A DNA stretch of 48,937 nt, taken from the NCBI GenBank assembly GCA_910583835.1, contig CAJTYM010000031.1:1-48937 (forward strand). The letters are read 5' to 3'. The notes below the pieces were generated by a model. It made no database searches and was not told the origin of the DNA. It worked only from the letters and a program-made list of their open reading frames with translations. Positions 1 to 7,384 of this stretch are shown here, one piece after another. Made by a program: the position numbers and the translations under genes. This DNA is from an uncultured Lachnospiraceae bacterium (GTDB taxonomy: Bacteria > Bacillota > Clostridia > Lachnospirales > Lachnospiraceae). How positions within the stretch are numbered: position 1 is the first letter of the stretch; every line of letters begins with the position of its first letter.

Positions 1-226
1 CGTTTAGCACGGACCGAAACGAAGTGAAGAACGCCATCTTATGAGCAAAGTTAGCATTTGACCTGAGGGGGGACCCAACGAAGTTGGGGAGAGTCCTGAG
101 GTCTCCTGACATTTCTCAATAAGATAACGCAGCGAGAAAGCGCTGTAAGTTGCTAAGTGCCAGTGGCACTTGCTAAGCAACGACCGAAGCGAAGCGTAGA
201 ACTTTGCGAATGGCGTGGGCTGAACT
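1..226. repeat. Interspersed hairpin-rich repeat, family A copy 1 (cut by window edge)
   Basis: The segment shares a framework with 41572-41742: ACGCCAT, then GCAAAGTTAGC, later an AGCGAGAAA block, CTTTGCGAATGGCGT and GCTGAACT. ACGCCAT at 31-37 can pair with ATGGCGT at 210-216, and GCAAAG at 45-50 with CTTTGC at 202-207. Between these lie extra hairpins absent from copy 2, for example CCCAAC-GAA-GTTGGG near 73-87 and the palindrome AAGTGCCAGTGGCACTT near 154-170. The left end is outside the window. No convincing protein is encoded. Bases 227-299, up to the end of the next gene, show nothing recognisable. Confidence 0.6.
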
Positions 227-299
227 GTTACGAGCCAAGGACCACCATAAAGCGTTAAATTCTGCAATACGAAGCTCAACGAAAGGCTATCACACAGCC

Positions 300-1133
300 T
301 TAAAATTTCCGGCTGCCGCCGCTGGACCTGCGCCCGCCAGAACCACTATGCACTGTACTGCGGCTGCCGCCCCCGCTTCTGCCTGTGCTGCTGTTCTGTT
401 GTTTGGGGATATGCCGTCTTGTGACAAAGGAATTGACAAGCCGGTCTTCTTTTACCGTCAGTTGGACATGTCCATTCTTTTCAATCGGATATTTGTAACC
501 GCCAAATTTCAGGCGGTATTTACCAAATATGCCAAAAACTGCCCCTCCTCCGGCAGCAACCGCCAGCCCCAGGGCAATGAGGATTTCTGACAAGGTGATG
601 GATTTCCTGTCTGGATATTTGATAATTTCCCCGGTATCTTCATCATAGAGGTGGTTCTGCCCCGCATTTTCATATTGGTAGGCGTTCTCCACTTCCTGCA
701 GCATCTCCTGCAAGGCGGCAGCGTATTTTTCCTCAGAAACCTCCTCATATCCGGCGTCAAGAATCCTCTCCGCACGCTTATCGGTGATATAATACATTGC
801 CTCCCCGAAAGCACGCACCACTATCTCACGGTTATCCATGTCAATTGCACAGATAACGCCGTCATCTCCGGCAGTGTATGTATCAAACCAGCTTTCGGCA
901 AATGAAGTCGCGTCCTTGCCGCCGGCATCGTCCGTGGTCAATGCCATAAGCTCCCAGCCTGTGCGCGCTTCCAGTTCCGCCAGCCGTGCATTTATCTCTT
1001 CTGCCTCCGCTTCCGTCAGCAAACCAGCCTGGTCCATTAGCTGCATGTTTTCTTCTGCCCGCACGGGCAGCATACAGACAAATATCACACACAGGCAAAA
1101 CGCCATTGCTAAATATTTCTTCCACATTTTCAT
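300..1133 (-). CDS. TPM-domain membrane protein, YdjH-like
   Basis: This is a 277-aa exported membrane protein. It has a signal peptide (MKMWKKYLAMAF onward), then a TPM domain (about residues 25-150; typical 'DQAGLLTEAEAEEINARL' start and GWELMALTTDD), one membrane segment near residues 185-205 and a Ser/Gly/Arg-rich tail ending GGSRKF. TPM domains occur in YgcG/YdjH-type membrane proteins and have been linked to phosphatase-like or membrane-repair roles, so the biochemical function is uncertain. The start at 1133 is chosen because its ATG overlaps the upstream stop as ATGA and lies behind GGGAGG, which indicates translational coupling. It is the last gene of an SPFH/zinc-ribbon/TPM unit matching Bacillus ydjI, ydjG and ydjH in content. 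Confidence 0.8.
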   Translation of the reverse strand: MKMWKKYLAMAFCLCVIFVCMLPVRAEENMQLMDQAGLLTEAEAEEINARLAELEARTGWELMALTTDDAGGKDATSFAESWFDTYTAGDDGVICAIDMDNREIVVRAFGEAMYYITDKRAERILDAGYEEVSEEKYAAALQEMLQEVENAYQYENAGQNHLYDEDTGEIIKYPDRKSITLSEILIALGLAVAAGGGAVFGIFGKYRLKFGGYKYPIEKNGHVQLTVKEDRLVNSFVTRRHIPKQQNSSTGRSGGGSRSTVHSGSGGRRSSGGSRKF

Positions 1134-2179
1134 AGCATCCATCCTCCCAGCAGCCCGAGCAGAAATACTGCCATAAAAATGGCAGCTCCGAGAATCCAGA
1201 CTTTCGCCGCGTCAACCGGCAGTTCGCCGTATACTTTGCCGTCCTGTCCATTCATGGAATAATAATACATCTTTCCATCCCTGCCCTTATAGGTAACGGT
1301 CCACACCGGCAGCATGATATAGTCCCAATTCTCCCGCTCCGTACGCAGCTGGCAGCCGCGCACATTGAGATGGGAATAGCCGCTTACGGTATCCCGAAGA
1401 AGCTTTCCGCCAAATTCTTCGGCGTCCTTTGCCACCTCCGCCTGTAAATCGGTACGCTCTAAATCCCGCTTCTCTGCCAGAAATCCCGACAGATACCCCA
1501 TATGGAACTCCTGCACTTTGCTGACATCATAGGGCAGTACCCCCTCCGCCAGCTTGAGGCTGTTTTTTTTCAGCGCGTTCTTGGTTATGTCCTCCAGATG
1601 GATATTTCCGCTGCGCTGCACATGGTAAACTTTCGTCTCCGTATATTCCGTCTCCCCACTGCGCCATACACGAATATTTTTCCCTTCCGCCTGCAGTGTG
1701 CCGCTCATATCCATATCAGCCATCCAATAGGGAAAATAGACGCCGGAAATTTTTTCTATCTGCTGCTTATTGAAAAATGCCTTCGGCACAAATTTCTTAC
1801 TGTGCACATATTGCAGGAATTTCTCAGTTGCCTTTTCTTTATCAATCGAGAAGGGAATAATCTTATGGGGCAGAAATTCCCCGGATACCCTACCGGACAG
1901 CACCACCGGATTGTGGCAATAGTAGCAAAAGGTTGCTGCTGTCGTCCGGTCTGTGACAATCTCGGCCCCACAGCTGGGACAATGGTACATAAGACCATCC
2001 TCTTCCCCCATCTCCCGGAGTTCCGGCATCCTTTCTTCTTCCTCCGCTGCGGGCTTCATCTGCGCGAGCTCCTGCTGTGAAAACGCAGAAGCACAGTATT
2101 CGCACTTGTACTTCTGCGTTGCAGGATGAAAGACCAGTTCGCCATCGCAATTCGGGCATTTATAACTGATTACTGCCAT
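1130..2179 (-). CDS. Double zinc-ribbon membrane-anchored protein, YdjG-like
   Basis: This 349-aa protein starts with two CxxC-type zinc ribbons: CPNC/CEYC (residues about 8-29) and CPSC/CYYC (about 68-89), similar to TFIIB-type ribbons. A long soluble middle part follows with several Trp/Tyr-rich stretches (VYFPYWMADMDM, LPVWTVTYKGRDGKMYYY). One C-terminal membrane helix ends the protein (AKVWILGAAIFMAVFLLGLLGG). The architecture matches B. subtilis YdjG, which works with the TPM protein YdjH to recruit the SPFH protein YdjI to the membrane. That role is inferred from architecture and gene order. It lies 22 nt downstream of the SPFH gene and overlaps the TPM gene by 4 nt, so one operon is likely. 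Confidence 0.8.
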   Translation of the reverse strand: MAVISYKCPNCDGELVFHPATQKYKCEYCASAFSQQELAQMKPAAEEEERMPELREMGEEDGLMYHCPSCGAEIVTDRTTAATFCYYCHNPVVLSGRVSGEFLPHKIIPFSIDKEKATEKFLQYVHSKKFVPKAFFNKQQIEKISGVYFPYWMADMDMSGTLQAEGKNIRVWRSGETEYTETKVYHVQRSGNIHLEDITKNALKKNSLKLAEGVLPYDVSKVQEFHMGYLSGFLAEKRDLERTDLQAEVAKDAEEFGGKLLRDTVSGYSHLNVRGCQLRTERENWDYIMLPVWTVTYKGRDGKMYYYSMNGQDGKVYGELPVDAAKVWILGAAIFMAVFLLGLLGGWML

Positions 2180-2201
2180 CTCTTGTCTCCTTTAATACAA
2201 T

Positions 2202-3500
2202 TTACTGTCTTGACTGCCCGCACTGCGAACAGAACTTGCCGCTGTTCACCTGACCGCAGGCACATGTCCATGTTCCATTGTCTGCCGGCTTGGGCTTGCC
2301 GCACTCTGAGCAGAATTTCCCACTGTTCACCTGACCACAGGCACATGTCCACGATACCGGTTCCTGGGGTTTCGGTTTGCCGCATTCAGCACAGAACTTG
2401 CCGCTGTTTTTCACGCCGCATTCACAAGTCCATTCCTGCGCTGCATTTTGCCGCTGCATAGCTGCGTTATTCGGCGTTCCTGCATTCTGCTGCTGCATGG
2501 CTGCCTGCTGCATCTGCATTTGCTGCATATTGGCTGCGGATGCCGCGCCCATGGCGGAACCCATAGCGTTCATGCCCATTCCCATGCCCATAAATCCTGC
2601 CATGGCGCCAGCCGTGTTGGAACCAGCTGCTTCTAACCCGCGCGCCACATGCCCTTGCATATAGCCCTCACGGACTGTAGGGTCGCTCAGCATGGCTCCC
2701 TCATTGCGCATATTAATCAATTCTGTGGACTTCTCATCATAAGTGACGCTGGCAATGCCCACAGCCTGGATTTCCATACCGCGCATCTGATTCCAGTCCT
2801 CATCTAAGGTATCCGCCATATATTTCCCTAATTCACGCCCTTTGGAAGGAACATAGGAAATACGGATGCCGTCTGCAGACATCTGGTTGATTGCCGACTG
2901 CAGAGCTTCTAGGAACTCCGCCATATACTGCTCATTGATATCCTCAATCTGCACCTTTGACGCATTCCTGGGAATCGCTTCCGAGTAAAACTTAATGGGG
3001 TCTGTAACCTTAATCGAATACGTTCCATGGGTGCGCAGGAATAATTCGGCATTATAGAAATTGTCAAAATAATTGATGGGGTTCCTGGTGCCAAATTTAA
3101 TTCCTTTGATTTCCTGTAAATTGATGTAAAATACTTTCTGCCTGGCGGGCGTCCCCCCGCCAAATTTGATACGGCTAAAAGACTCCCGGATGGCATCTCC
3201 CAACTCCCCATTAAATAATGAAGGAAGCGCTGAATTATCCACCTTAAAATACCCGGGTTCCGCCGTGTAATCAACAATCCTGCCGCCATCCACCAACATC
3301 ATGAACTGGTTGTCATACACATGGATGACGGAACCGTTGCTGACGGTACCATCAGTGCCTTTCTTATTCTGCCCTTTGCGGGTCTGGATGCCGCCGGTAA
3401 ATACCGTGCGTTCCCCCATATCGTCCGGCTCAATCACTTCCAGCCATTGGTCTGCCAACCCGCCGGAGACGGACTGTATTGCCGCTTTTATTATTCCCAT
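2202..3500 (-). CDS. SPFH-domain protein with three C-terminal zinc ribbons, YdjI-like
   Basis: The 432-aa protein has an N-terminal SPFH/virion-core-like domain of the YdjI family (starts MGIIKAAIQSVSGGLADQW; residues about 1-290). A Met/Gln/Ala-rich low-complexity linker follows (about 300-350), then three near-identical zinc ribbons of the form WTCxCGxxNSGKFCxxCG near residues 355-380, 381-406 and 407-432. No signal peptide or membrane helix is visible, so membrane association would be peripheral or partner-dependent. It has a clear GGAGGG ribosome binding site, begins only 16 nt after the prfB stop and leads the ydjG/ydjH-like genes. In Bacillus the equivalent operon carries pspA; none is seen here. 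It probably acts in membrane-stress response, by inference. Confidence 0.82.
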   Translation of the reverse strand: MGIIKAAIQSVSGGLADQWLEVIEPDDMGERTVFTGGIQTRKGQNKKGTDGTVSNGSVIHVYDNQFMMLVDGGRIVDYTAEPGYFKVDNSALPSLFNGELGDAIRESFSRIKFGGGTPARQKVFYINLQEIKGIKFGTRNPINYFDNFYNAELFLRTHGTYSIKVTDPIKFYSEAIPRNASKVQIEDINEQYMAEFLEALQSAINQMSADGIRISYVPSKGRELGKYMADTLDEDWNQMRGMEIQAVGIASVTYDEKSTELINMRNEGAMLSDPTVREGYMQGHVARGLEAAGSNTAGAMAGFMGMGMGMNAMGSAMGAASAANMQQMQMQQAAMQQQNAGTPNNAAMQRQNAAQEWTCECGVKNSGKFCAECGKPKPQEPVSWTCACGQVNSGKFCSECGKPKPADNGTWTCACGQVNSGKFCSQCGQSRQ

Positions 3501-3516
3501 GATATCCCTCCGATTT

Positions 3517-4633
3517 CTACTGTGCGCCCGAAAGGCTCTTCCATTTCAGGTATGCATTGATGAACAGATCAAGATTCCCATCCATCACGCTGTCCACGTT
3601 GCCAGTCTCCGCATTGGTGCGGTGATCCTTGACCATCGTATAAGGCTGCATGACATAGGAGCGGATCTGGTTGCCCCAGCCAATCTCCGTGACCTCACCG
3701 CGGATGTCCGCCGCCTTTTTCTCATTTTCCTCCTGTTTCAAGAGATAGAGCTTGGCTTTTAACATCTGCATCGCCTTATCCTTATTCATGTGCTGGGAAC
3801 GTTCATTCTGGCACTGCACCACAATACCCGTGGGAAGGTGCGTAATACGGATTGCCGAGGACGTCTTGTTGATATGCTGTCCGCCGGCTCCGCTGGAACG
3901 GTAAGTGTCAATCCTCAGTTCATCATCCTTGACCTCAATGTCAAGGTCTTTCTCGATATCCGGCATGACGTCGCAGGATGCAAAAGAAGTCTGCCGCTTG
4001 CCGGCTGCATTAAACGGCGAAATCCGCACCAGGCGGTGCACGCCTTTTTCCGATTTGAGGTAGCCGTAAGCATTCTCCCCACGCACCTCAAAAGTTATCG
4101 ACTTAATCCCTGCTTCCTCGCCGTCAAGAGAATCGAGCACCTCCACATCGAATCCTTTGTCTTCTGCCCAGCGTTTGTACATCCGATACAGCATACTGTT
4201 CCAGTCGCAGGATTCCGTGCCTCCGGCTCCCGCATGGAGGGAAAGGATGGCGCTTTCCCCATCATATTCACCGGACAGCAGCGTCTTGATACGGATTCCG
4301 TCAAAGGTCTGCTCAAATTCACAGAGCGCCTCTTCAATTTCCGGAATGAGCGAAGCGTCATTCTCCTCATAGCCCATCTCTAACAGCGTCTCGATATCCT
4401 CATACTGCCCTTCCAGATGCCGATATGTCTCAATATCGTCTTTCAGGCTCTTGAGTTCTTTCATTTTCGCCTGGGAAACTTCCGTATCATCCCAAAAATC
4501 GGGCGCTTCCATTTCCCTCTCTAATTCCTGGACGCGCTGCTCTTTATTTGCTAAGTTAAAGTGAATCCCTCACTTCCACTAACGGTTCTTTGTATGTGTT
4601 CAAGGTCGTCTTGAACTGGTCTAATTCAACCAT
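3517..4633 (-). CDS. prfB: Peptide chain release factor 2, expressed by programmed +1 frameshift
   Basis: RF2 releases nascent chains at UGA and UAA. Reading frame 1 starts at the ATG at 4633-4631 (MVELDQFKTTLN...) and stops at codon 26. A +1 shift at CTT-T-AAC joins it to the long frame (...NLANKEQRVQELEREMEAP), giving about 371 aa, the normal RF2 length. The catalytic GGQ is in SSGAGGQHINKT and the RF2 anticodon-like tripeptide SPF is in VRISPFNAAGKRQTSFAS. The in-frame stop at the shift site is TAA instead of the usual TGA. The gene has its own predicted promoter, divergent from the AlkD-like gene, and the SPFH gene follows after 16 nt, so read-through is possible. Confidence 0.95.
4549..4573 (-). 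promoter_or_regulatory. prfB: prfB +1 recoding site (CUU UAA C) with internal SD-like sequence
   Basis: On the minus strand the sequence reads AGTGAGGGATTCACTTTAAC. CTT is codon 25 of frame 1 (start 4633) and TAA is codon 26. Moving one base forward gives AAC TTA GCA AAT and continues in the 346-codon main frame without interruption. The AGGGA about four bases before CTT can act as the stimulatory internal Shine-Dalgarno. The shift signature is the known prfB autoregulation cassette, but with UAA. Confidence 0.9.
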
Positions 4634-4672
4634 CGTGTCACCTCTTTCTGTTTTTATTCACTGATTACGGAC

Positions 4673-4701
4673 ATTCTAACACATCCGGCAGAAGAAAACA
4701 A
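4673..4701 (-). promoter_or_regulatory. Predicted sigma-A promoter of prfB
   Basis: On the minus strand TTGTTT and TAGAAT are separated by 17 bases, about 40 bases before the prfB ATG. Exactly the same hexamer pair and spacing precedes the amidase gene at 34877-34905. Confidence 0.55.
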
Positions 4702-4709
4702 TTCCATCT

Positions 4710-4738
4710 TTGACAACAGAACAAATATTCTGTACAAT
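4710..4738 (+). promoter_or_regulatory. Predicted strong sigma-A promoter of the AlkD-like gene
   Basis: TTGACA and TACAAT are spaced by 17 bases, with the start codon 37 bases further on. It is divergent from the prfB promoter and the two -35 regions nearly abut. Confidence 0.75.
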
Positions 4739-4774
4739 ATATTCATTGAACTCGGATGAAAGGATACAATCATT

Positions 4775-5455
4775 ATGAATGCATGGATCAAAGAACAGCT
4801 TGAGCTGCAAAGAGAACCTGATTTCCAGAAATTTACCGCCGGTTTGCTGCCCGGCGTAGAGCATATCCTGGGCGTACGTCTGCCCGCCTTACGGAAAATG
4901 GCAAAACAGCTTGCCAAGGGGGATTGGCAGACATACCTGCAGACAGCCTGCGATGACAGTTACGAGGAAATCATGCTCCAGGGCATGGTTCTTGGCTATG
5001 CCAAAGGAAATCTGCAGGAGAAAGAACCTTTTTTGCGGGCATTCCTTCCCAAAATTGATAACTGGTCTGTCTGTGACAGCGCCTGTTCCACGCTCAAACT
5101 GGCAAAAACGCAGCCCGCAGAATTCTGGGATTTCCTAGCGGAATATCTGCACAGCCCTAGGGAGTATGAGGTCCGTTTCGCACTGGTGCAGATGCTGGAT
5201 TACTATGTAAATGAAGAATATCTTGAGCGGATCCTGGAAGCGGTAGACCATTTAGATTTGAAATTCTATTATGTGCAGATGGCCCAGGCATGGGCAATTT
5301 CCATCTGCTACCGCGAATTCCCGGAGCGGACGCTGCCTTTCTTAAAAAAGAACCATCTGGACGACTTTACCCACAATAAAGCGTTGCAGAAGATTACGGA
5401 ATCCTTAAAGGTGCCGAAAGAAGCGAAAGCATACATACGGACATTGAAACGATAG
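4775..5455 (+). CDS. AlkD-like DNA alkylation repair protein (HEAT-repeat DNA glycosylase)
   Basis: The 226-aa all-helical protein matches the AlkC/AlkD HEAT-like family: GVRLPALRKMAKQLAKGDW, YEEIMLQGMVLGYAKG, KIDNWSVCDSACS, FALVQMLDYYV and YVQMAQAWAISICY are typical helices and loops. The 'DNWSVCDS' segment includes the Trp-Asp region that contacts damaged bases in AlkD. Family members excise N3- and N7-alkylated purines. The gene stands alone on the plus strand with its own promoter and a GAAAGGAT ribosome binding site. The length agrees with single-domain AlkD proteins. Confidence 0.88.
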   Translation: MNAWIKEQLELQREPDFQKFTAGLLPGVEHILGVRLPALRKMAKQLAKGDWQTYLQTACDDSYEEIMLQGMVLGYAKGNLQEKEPFLRAFLPKIDNWSVCDSACSTLKLAKTQPAEFWDFLAEYLHSPREYEVRFALVQMLDYYVNEEYLERILEAVDHLDLKFYYVQMAQAWAISICYREFPERTLPFLKKNHLDDFTHNKALQKITESLKVPKEAKAYIRTLKR

Positions 5456-5503
5456 CCATGTTTCCAGAAAGTAGGTGACGATATTTTTATGTGAAACAAT
5501 GAC

Positions 5504-5533
5504 TGCACAAAGCCAGGTGTTTTGTGTTATAAT
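5504..5533 (+). promoter_or_regulatory. Predicted promoter of the cobalamin riboswitch
   Basis: A perfect TATAAT (5528-5533) lies just before the riboswitch. TGCACA 18 bases upstream is the best -35 candidate, a 4/6 match. Confidence 0.5.
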
Positions 5534-5544
5534 CTTATAAAAGC

Positions 5545-5684
5545 AATCTCTGCCTTTTAAATAAGGACATGGAATTGGGTGAGAAGCCCAGCGAGTCGGT
5601 CACTGTGATCTTTTTAATTTTGAAAAGTAAGTCAGATACATGGGAGATGCTAGTGCGACTGCCAAAACCGGGAACACAGTTTAC
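5545..5684 (+). promoter_or_regulatory. Cobalamin (B12) riboswitch aptamer
   Basis: Conserved cobalamin-riboswitch blocks appear in order: GGAATTGGGTGAGAAGCCC (the GGAA..GGTGAAAA..CC core), GTCGGTCACTGTGA (matching GCCACTGT) and AAGTCAGATACATGG (matching AAGTCAGGAYACC). It directly precedes a corrin biosynthesis gene and is followed by two intrinsic terminators, as expected for transcriptional off-control by B12. Confidence 0.88.
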
Positions 5685-5708
5685 AGCCTTTTACAAAGAG
5701 GCTTTTTT
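5685..5708 (+). terminator. Riboswitch-controlled terminator 1
   Basis: The stem AGCCTTTT / AAGAGGCT (8 bp with one G-U) has a 3-base loop and is followed by TTTTT. It starts immediately after the riboswitch aptamer. Confidence 0.8.
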
Positions 5709-5711
5709 ATG

Positions 5712-5738
5712 CGTGTTCTTTTCGGGACACGTTTTTTT
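5712..5738 (+). terminator. Riboswitch-associated terminator 2
   Basis: The stem CGTGTTC / GGACACG (7 bp, one G-U) is followed by seven T. It lies only a few bases behind the first terminator. Confidence 0.75.
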
Positions 5739-5780
5739 ATTTTCTATAGATTAATTCAAAAGAAAAGAGGTTTACCGAGA

Positions 5781-6473
5781 ATGAACGGAATACTGTACGG
5801 AATAGGGGTAGGACCCGGAGATCCGGAACTTATGACTTTGAAAGCGGTGCGGCTGATTAGGGAAAACAGAGTGATTGCATTGCCAGGGAAAAAACCAAAA
5901 GATACGGTGGCATACCAGATTGCATCCGCTGCAGTCCCGGAACTGGAACATAAGCAGCTGATACCGATTCATATGCCCATGACGCATGATAAGGAAGAAC
6001 AGAAAAAACATCATCGGGAAGGCGCGGATATCGTGGAAGCTTATTTGCAACAGGGGAAAAATATTGTATTCCTCACTCTCGGAGATCCTGCCGTATATTC
6101 TACGTTTACCTATATACAGCGAATCGTGGAGAAAGATGGATTTCAAACACAGTCAGTCAGCGGAATCCCATCTTTCTGCGCCACTGCGGCGAGAATGAAC
6201 ATGCCCTTAGCGATAGGGAACGAGCAAATCCATATTTATCCCGCCGTCCATAACCTGTCTGGAACGCTGCCAGATTCCGGGACCTATGTCCTGATGAAAG
6301 CCGGAAGCAAGATGGACCGGGTAAAAGAAATCCTGAGAAAAAGCGGACGTGACGCAGTCATGGTAGAAAATTGCGGAACCGGGAAAGAAAAGGTCTATTT
6401 CCATGTAGATGAAATACCTAATACGGCAGGATATTATTCCCTGGTTATATCCAGAGAAACGAGGTTAAAATGA
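5781..6473 (+). CDS. cobI: Precorrin-2/cobalt-factor II C20-methyltransferase
   Basis: This 230-aa SAM-dependent methyltransferase methylates C20 of the corrin ring during cobalamin biosynthesis; in anaerobes the cobalt-containing substrate (CbiL activity) is expected. Visible family signs are the N-terminal SAM loop YGIGVGPGDPELMTLKAV, the GDPAVYSTF loop, and the SVSGIPSFCATAARMNMPLA segment. The reading frame is open further upstream, but the start at 5781 follows an AAGAGG ribosome binding site and keeps the riboswitch terminators outside the gene. The stop overlaps the ATG of a decayed ABC-transporter gene (ATGA). No other cob/cbi gene is in the window, so this may be a remnant or a satellite of a B12 regulon. 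Confidence 0.92.
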   Translation: MNGILYGIGVGPGDPELMTLKAVRLIRENRVIALPGKKPKDTVAYQIASAAVPELEHKQLIPIHMPMTHDKEEQKKHHREGADIVEAYLQQGKNIVFLTLGDPAVYSTFTYIQRIVEKDGFQTQSVSGIPSFCATAARMNMPLAIGNEQIHIYPAVHNLSGTLPDSGTYVLMKAGSKMDRVKEILRKSGRDAVMVENCGTGKEKVYFHVDEIPNTAGYYSLVISRETRLK

Positions 6474-6770
6474 TTGTTTTAAAGAATCTGACAAAAAGTT
6501 CGACCTGTTTACGGCAGTGGATTCCATAAATATGACGGTACAGACAGGTGAATTTTCTACCCTTGGAGTCGTGGTCTCCTTCCTGGCAAGGAACCATGCA
6601 GACGTGCCGAGGTTTTCAAACTATCTGATTATGCCAATGGCTTTTTGTTCTACTCGGATTCAATAGGAAGCAAAAATGAACTGCCGCAGGAGGCGGCAAA
6701 AAGAGTGCTGTGCGTAGCTTTTATAATCATTGTTGCCGGAGGTGTTTTGAATTATATTGTAAAGAAATGA
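6470..6770 (+). pseudogene. Decayed ABC transporter remnant (ATPase start fused to permease end)
   Basis: The ATG overlaps the cobI stop. It begins like an ABC ATPase (MIVLKNLTK), but a one-base slip moves the continuation (FDLFTAVDSINMTVQTGEF) to another frame. The text then jumps to a permease-like stretch (SFLARNHADVPRFSNYLIMP), typical of ABC-2 permeases, before a stop at 6663-6665. A further frame carries a C-terminal-looking piece, FYSDSIGSKNELPQEAAKRV, then a membrane helix ending at 6770. Walker A, signature and Walker B are all missing. At least one deletion and two frameshifts are needed, so it is not functional. The identity of the last piece is uncertain. Confidence 0.72.
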
Positions 6771-6824
6771 TACTTGAAACTCTGCACAGATTGCAGACTG
6801 GGGCGGCTCGTGTGATATAATCCT

Positions 6825-6893
6825 TTGGTTCAGTCCTTTTTTCTCTATTAGCTCTGCCAGCCGGATTTCCAGATGACCATAATTTTCTTCCAC
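6825..6893 (-). pseudogene. N-terminal fragment of an XRE-type HTH regulator
   Basis: Behind AGGAGG a GTG start opens (M)EENYGHLEIRLAELIEKKGLN, which reads like the first helix of small Cro/CI-type regulators common in Lachnospiraceae. After that the frame runs on to 6660 as sequence without the helix-turn-helix, through the opposite strand of the ABC remnant. A deletion junction is likely. Confidence 0.5.
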
Positions 6894-7061
6894 TTTTTCG
6901 CCTCCTGTCGAAAAATGATACCCTGTTTTCCTTACATTTTCATTTTATACTTATTATGGTATGGCTTTCATTCATCTACATAAAGTGCTGCAAGTGCCTG
7001 TTTATGGGCCGTGTGTCAGAAATTTAACAAGAATAATTTCACCGGATTCTAAAAAATGCAG

Positions 7062-7090
7062 TTGATTTTCAGATACAGAAATGTTATATT
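7062..7090 (+). promoter_or_regulatory. Predicted antisense RNA promoter, copy A
   Basis: TTGATT and TATATT are separated by 17 bases. The same hexamers and spacing are conserved in copy B. Confidence 0.6.
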
Positions 7091-7096
7091 ATAGAA

Positions 7097-7189
7097 AAGG
7101 AGCAACCGCCCACAAGCGTGGTTAGCCTTTCAAGTTGATTTATTGGATAAACCTACCTCAATCGGGCTAAGATTACAAGGTAGGTTTAT
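7097..7189 (+). ncRNA. Predicted type I antitoxin RNA, copy A
   Basis: A transcript from the promoter at 7062-7090 would run toward the peptide gene and end in the bidirectional hairpin at 7147-7189, overlapping the 3' end of the peptide mRNA. It carries a short hairpin AACCGCCCAC / GTGGTT. In copy B the equivalent RNA holds CCTCCC, which can pair with the GGGAGG ribosome binding site of the peptide; here that segment reads CCTTTC. The RNA is inferred from promoter, terminator and conservation only. Confidence 0.55.
7147..7189. terminator. Bidirectional terminator between peptide gene and antisense RNA, copy A
   Basis: A perfect 12-bp stem ATAAACCTACCT / AGGTAGGTTTAT is flanked by T/A-rich sequence on both sides. 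It is directly adjacent to the stop codon of the peptide gene. Confidence 0.75.
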
Positions 7190-7291
7190 TTATTTGCGCT
7201 TGTTATTCCTATTGTCTAAATAGGCAAGCAATGCTATCAGGAAGTTACCGCCTAAAAATAATAGGCTTAAAATATCGTATGTACTTTCCAT
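7190..7291 (-). CDS. Small hydrophobic holin-like toxin peptide, copy A
   Basis: This 33-codon gene encodes one membrane helix (ILSLLFLGGNFLIALLAYL) followed by a charged tail DNRNNKRK. The pattern of a short N-terminus, single helix and basic tail matches putative holin-like toxin peptides of type I toxin-antitoxin loci in Firmicutes. A strong GGGAGG ribosome binding site lies 8-9 bases before the ATG. The mRNA has a leader of about 60 bases from a TTGCCG/TATAAT promoter. The peptide differs from copy B only at residue 3 (Ser instead of Asn), while the flanking DNA has diverged more, which fits selection on the peptide. Confidence 0.8.
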   Translation of the reverse strand: MESTYDILSLLFLGGNFLIALLAYLDNRNNKRK

Positions 7292-7355
7292 CTGCACCAC
7301 CTCCCATCTTCCGAGGGAAGCTCACCACCTTGTAACGCGTCTGCTCCTATGGGAG

Positions 7356-7384
7356 ATTATAGCACACATAAAATTATACGGCAA
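7356..7384 (-). promoter_or_regulatory. Predicted toxin promoter, copy A
   Basis: On the minus strand TTGCCG, 17 bases, TATAAT. The corresponding element in copy B is TTGCCA, 17 bases, TATAAT. Confidence 0.75.

Noticed and set aside
204..590. Plus-strand frame across the start region
   Set aside because: It is antisense to the TPM gene's Ser/Gly-rich tail, has no ribosome binding site and runs through repeat DNA.
5640..5780. Longer N-terminus for cobI
   Set aside because: It would translate through the riboswitch terminators, and family members begin near the SAM loop that follows the ATG at 5781.
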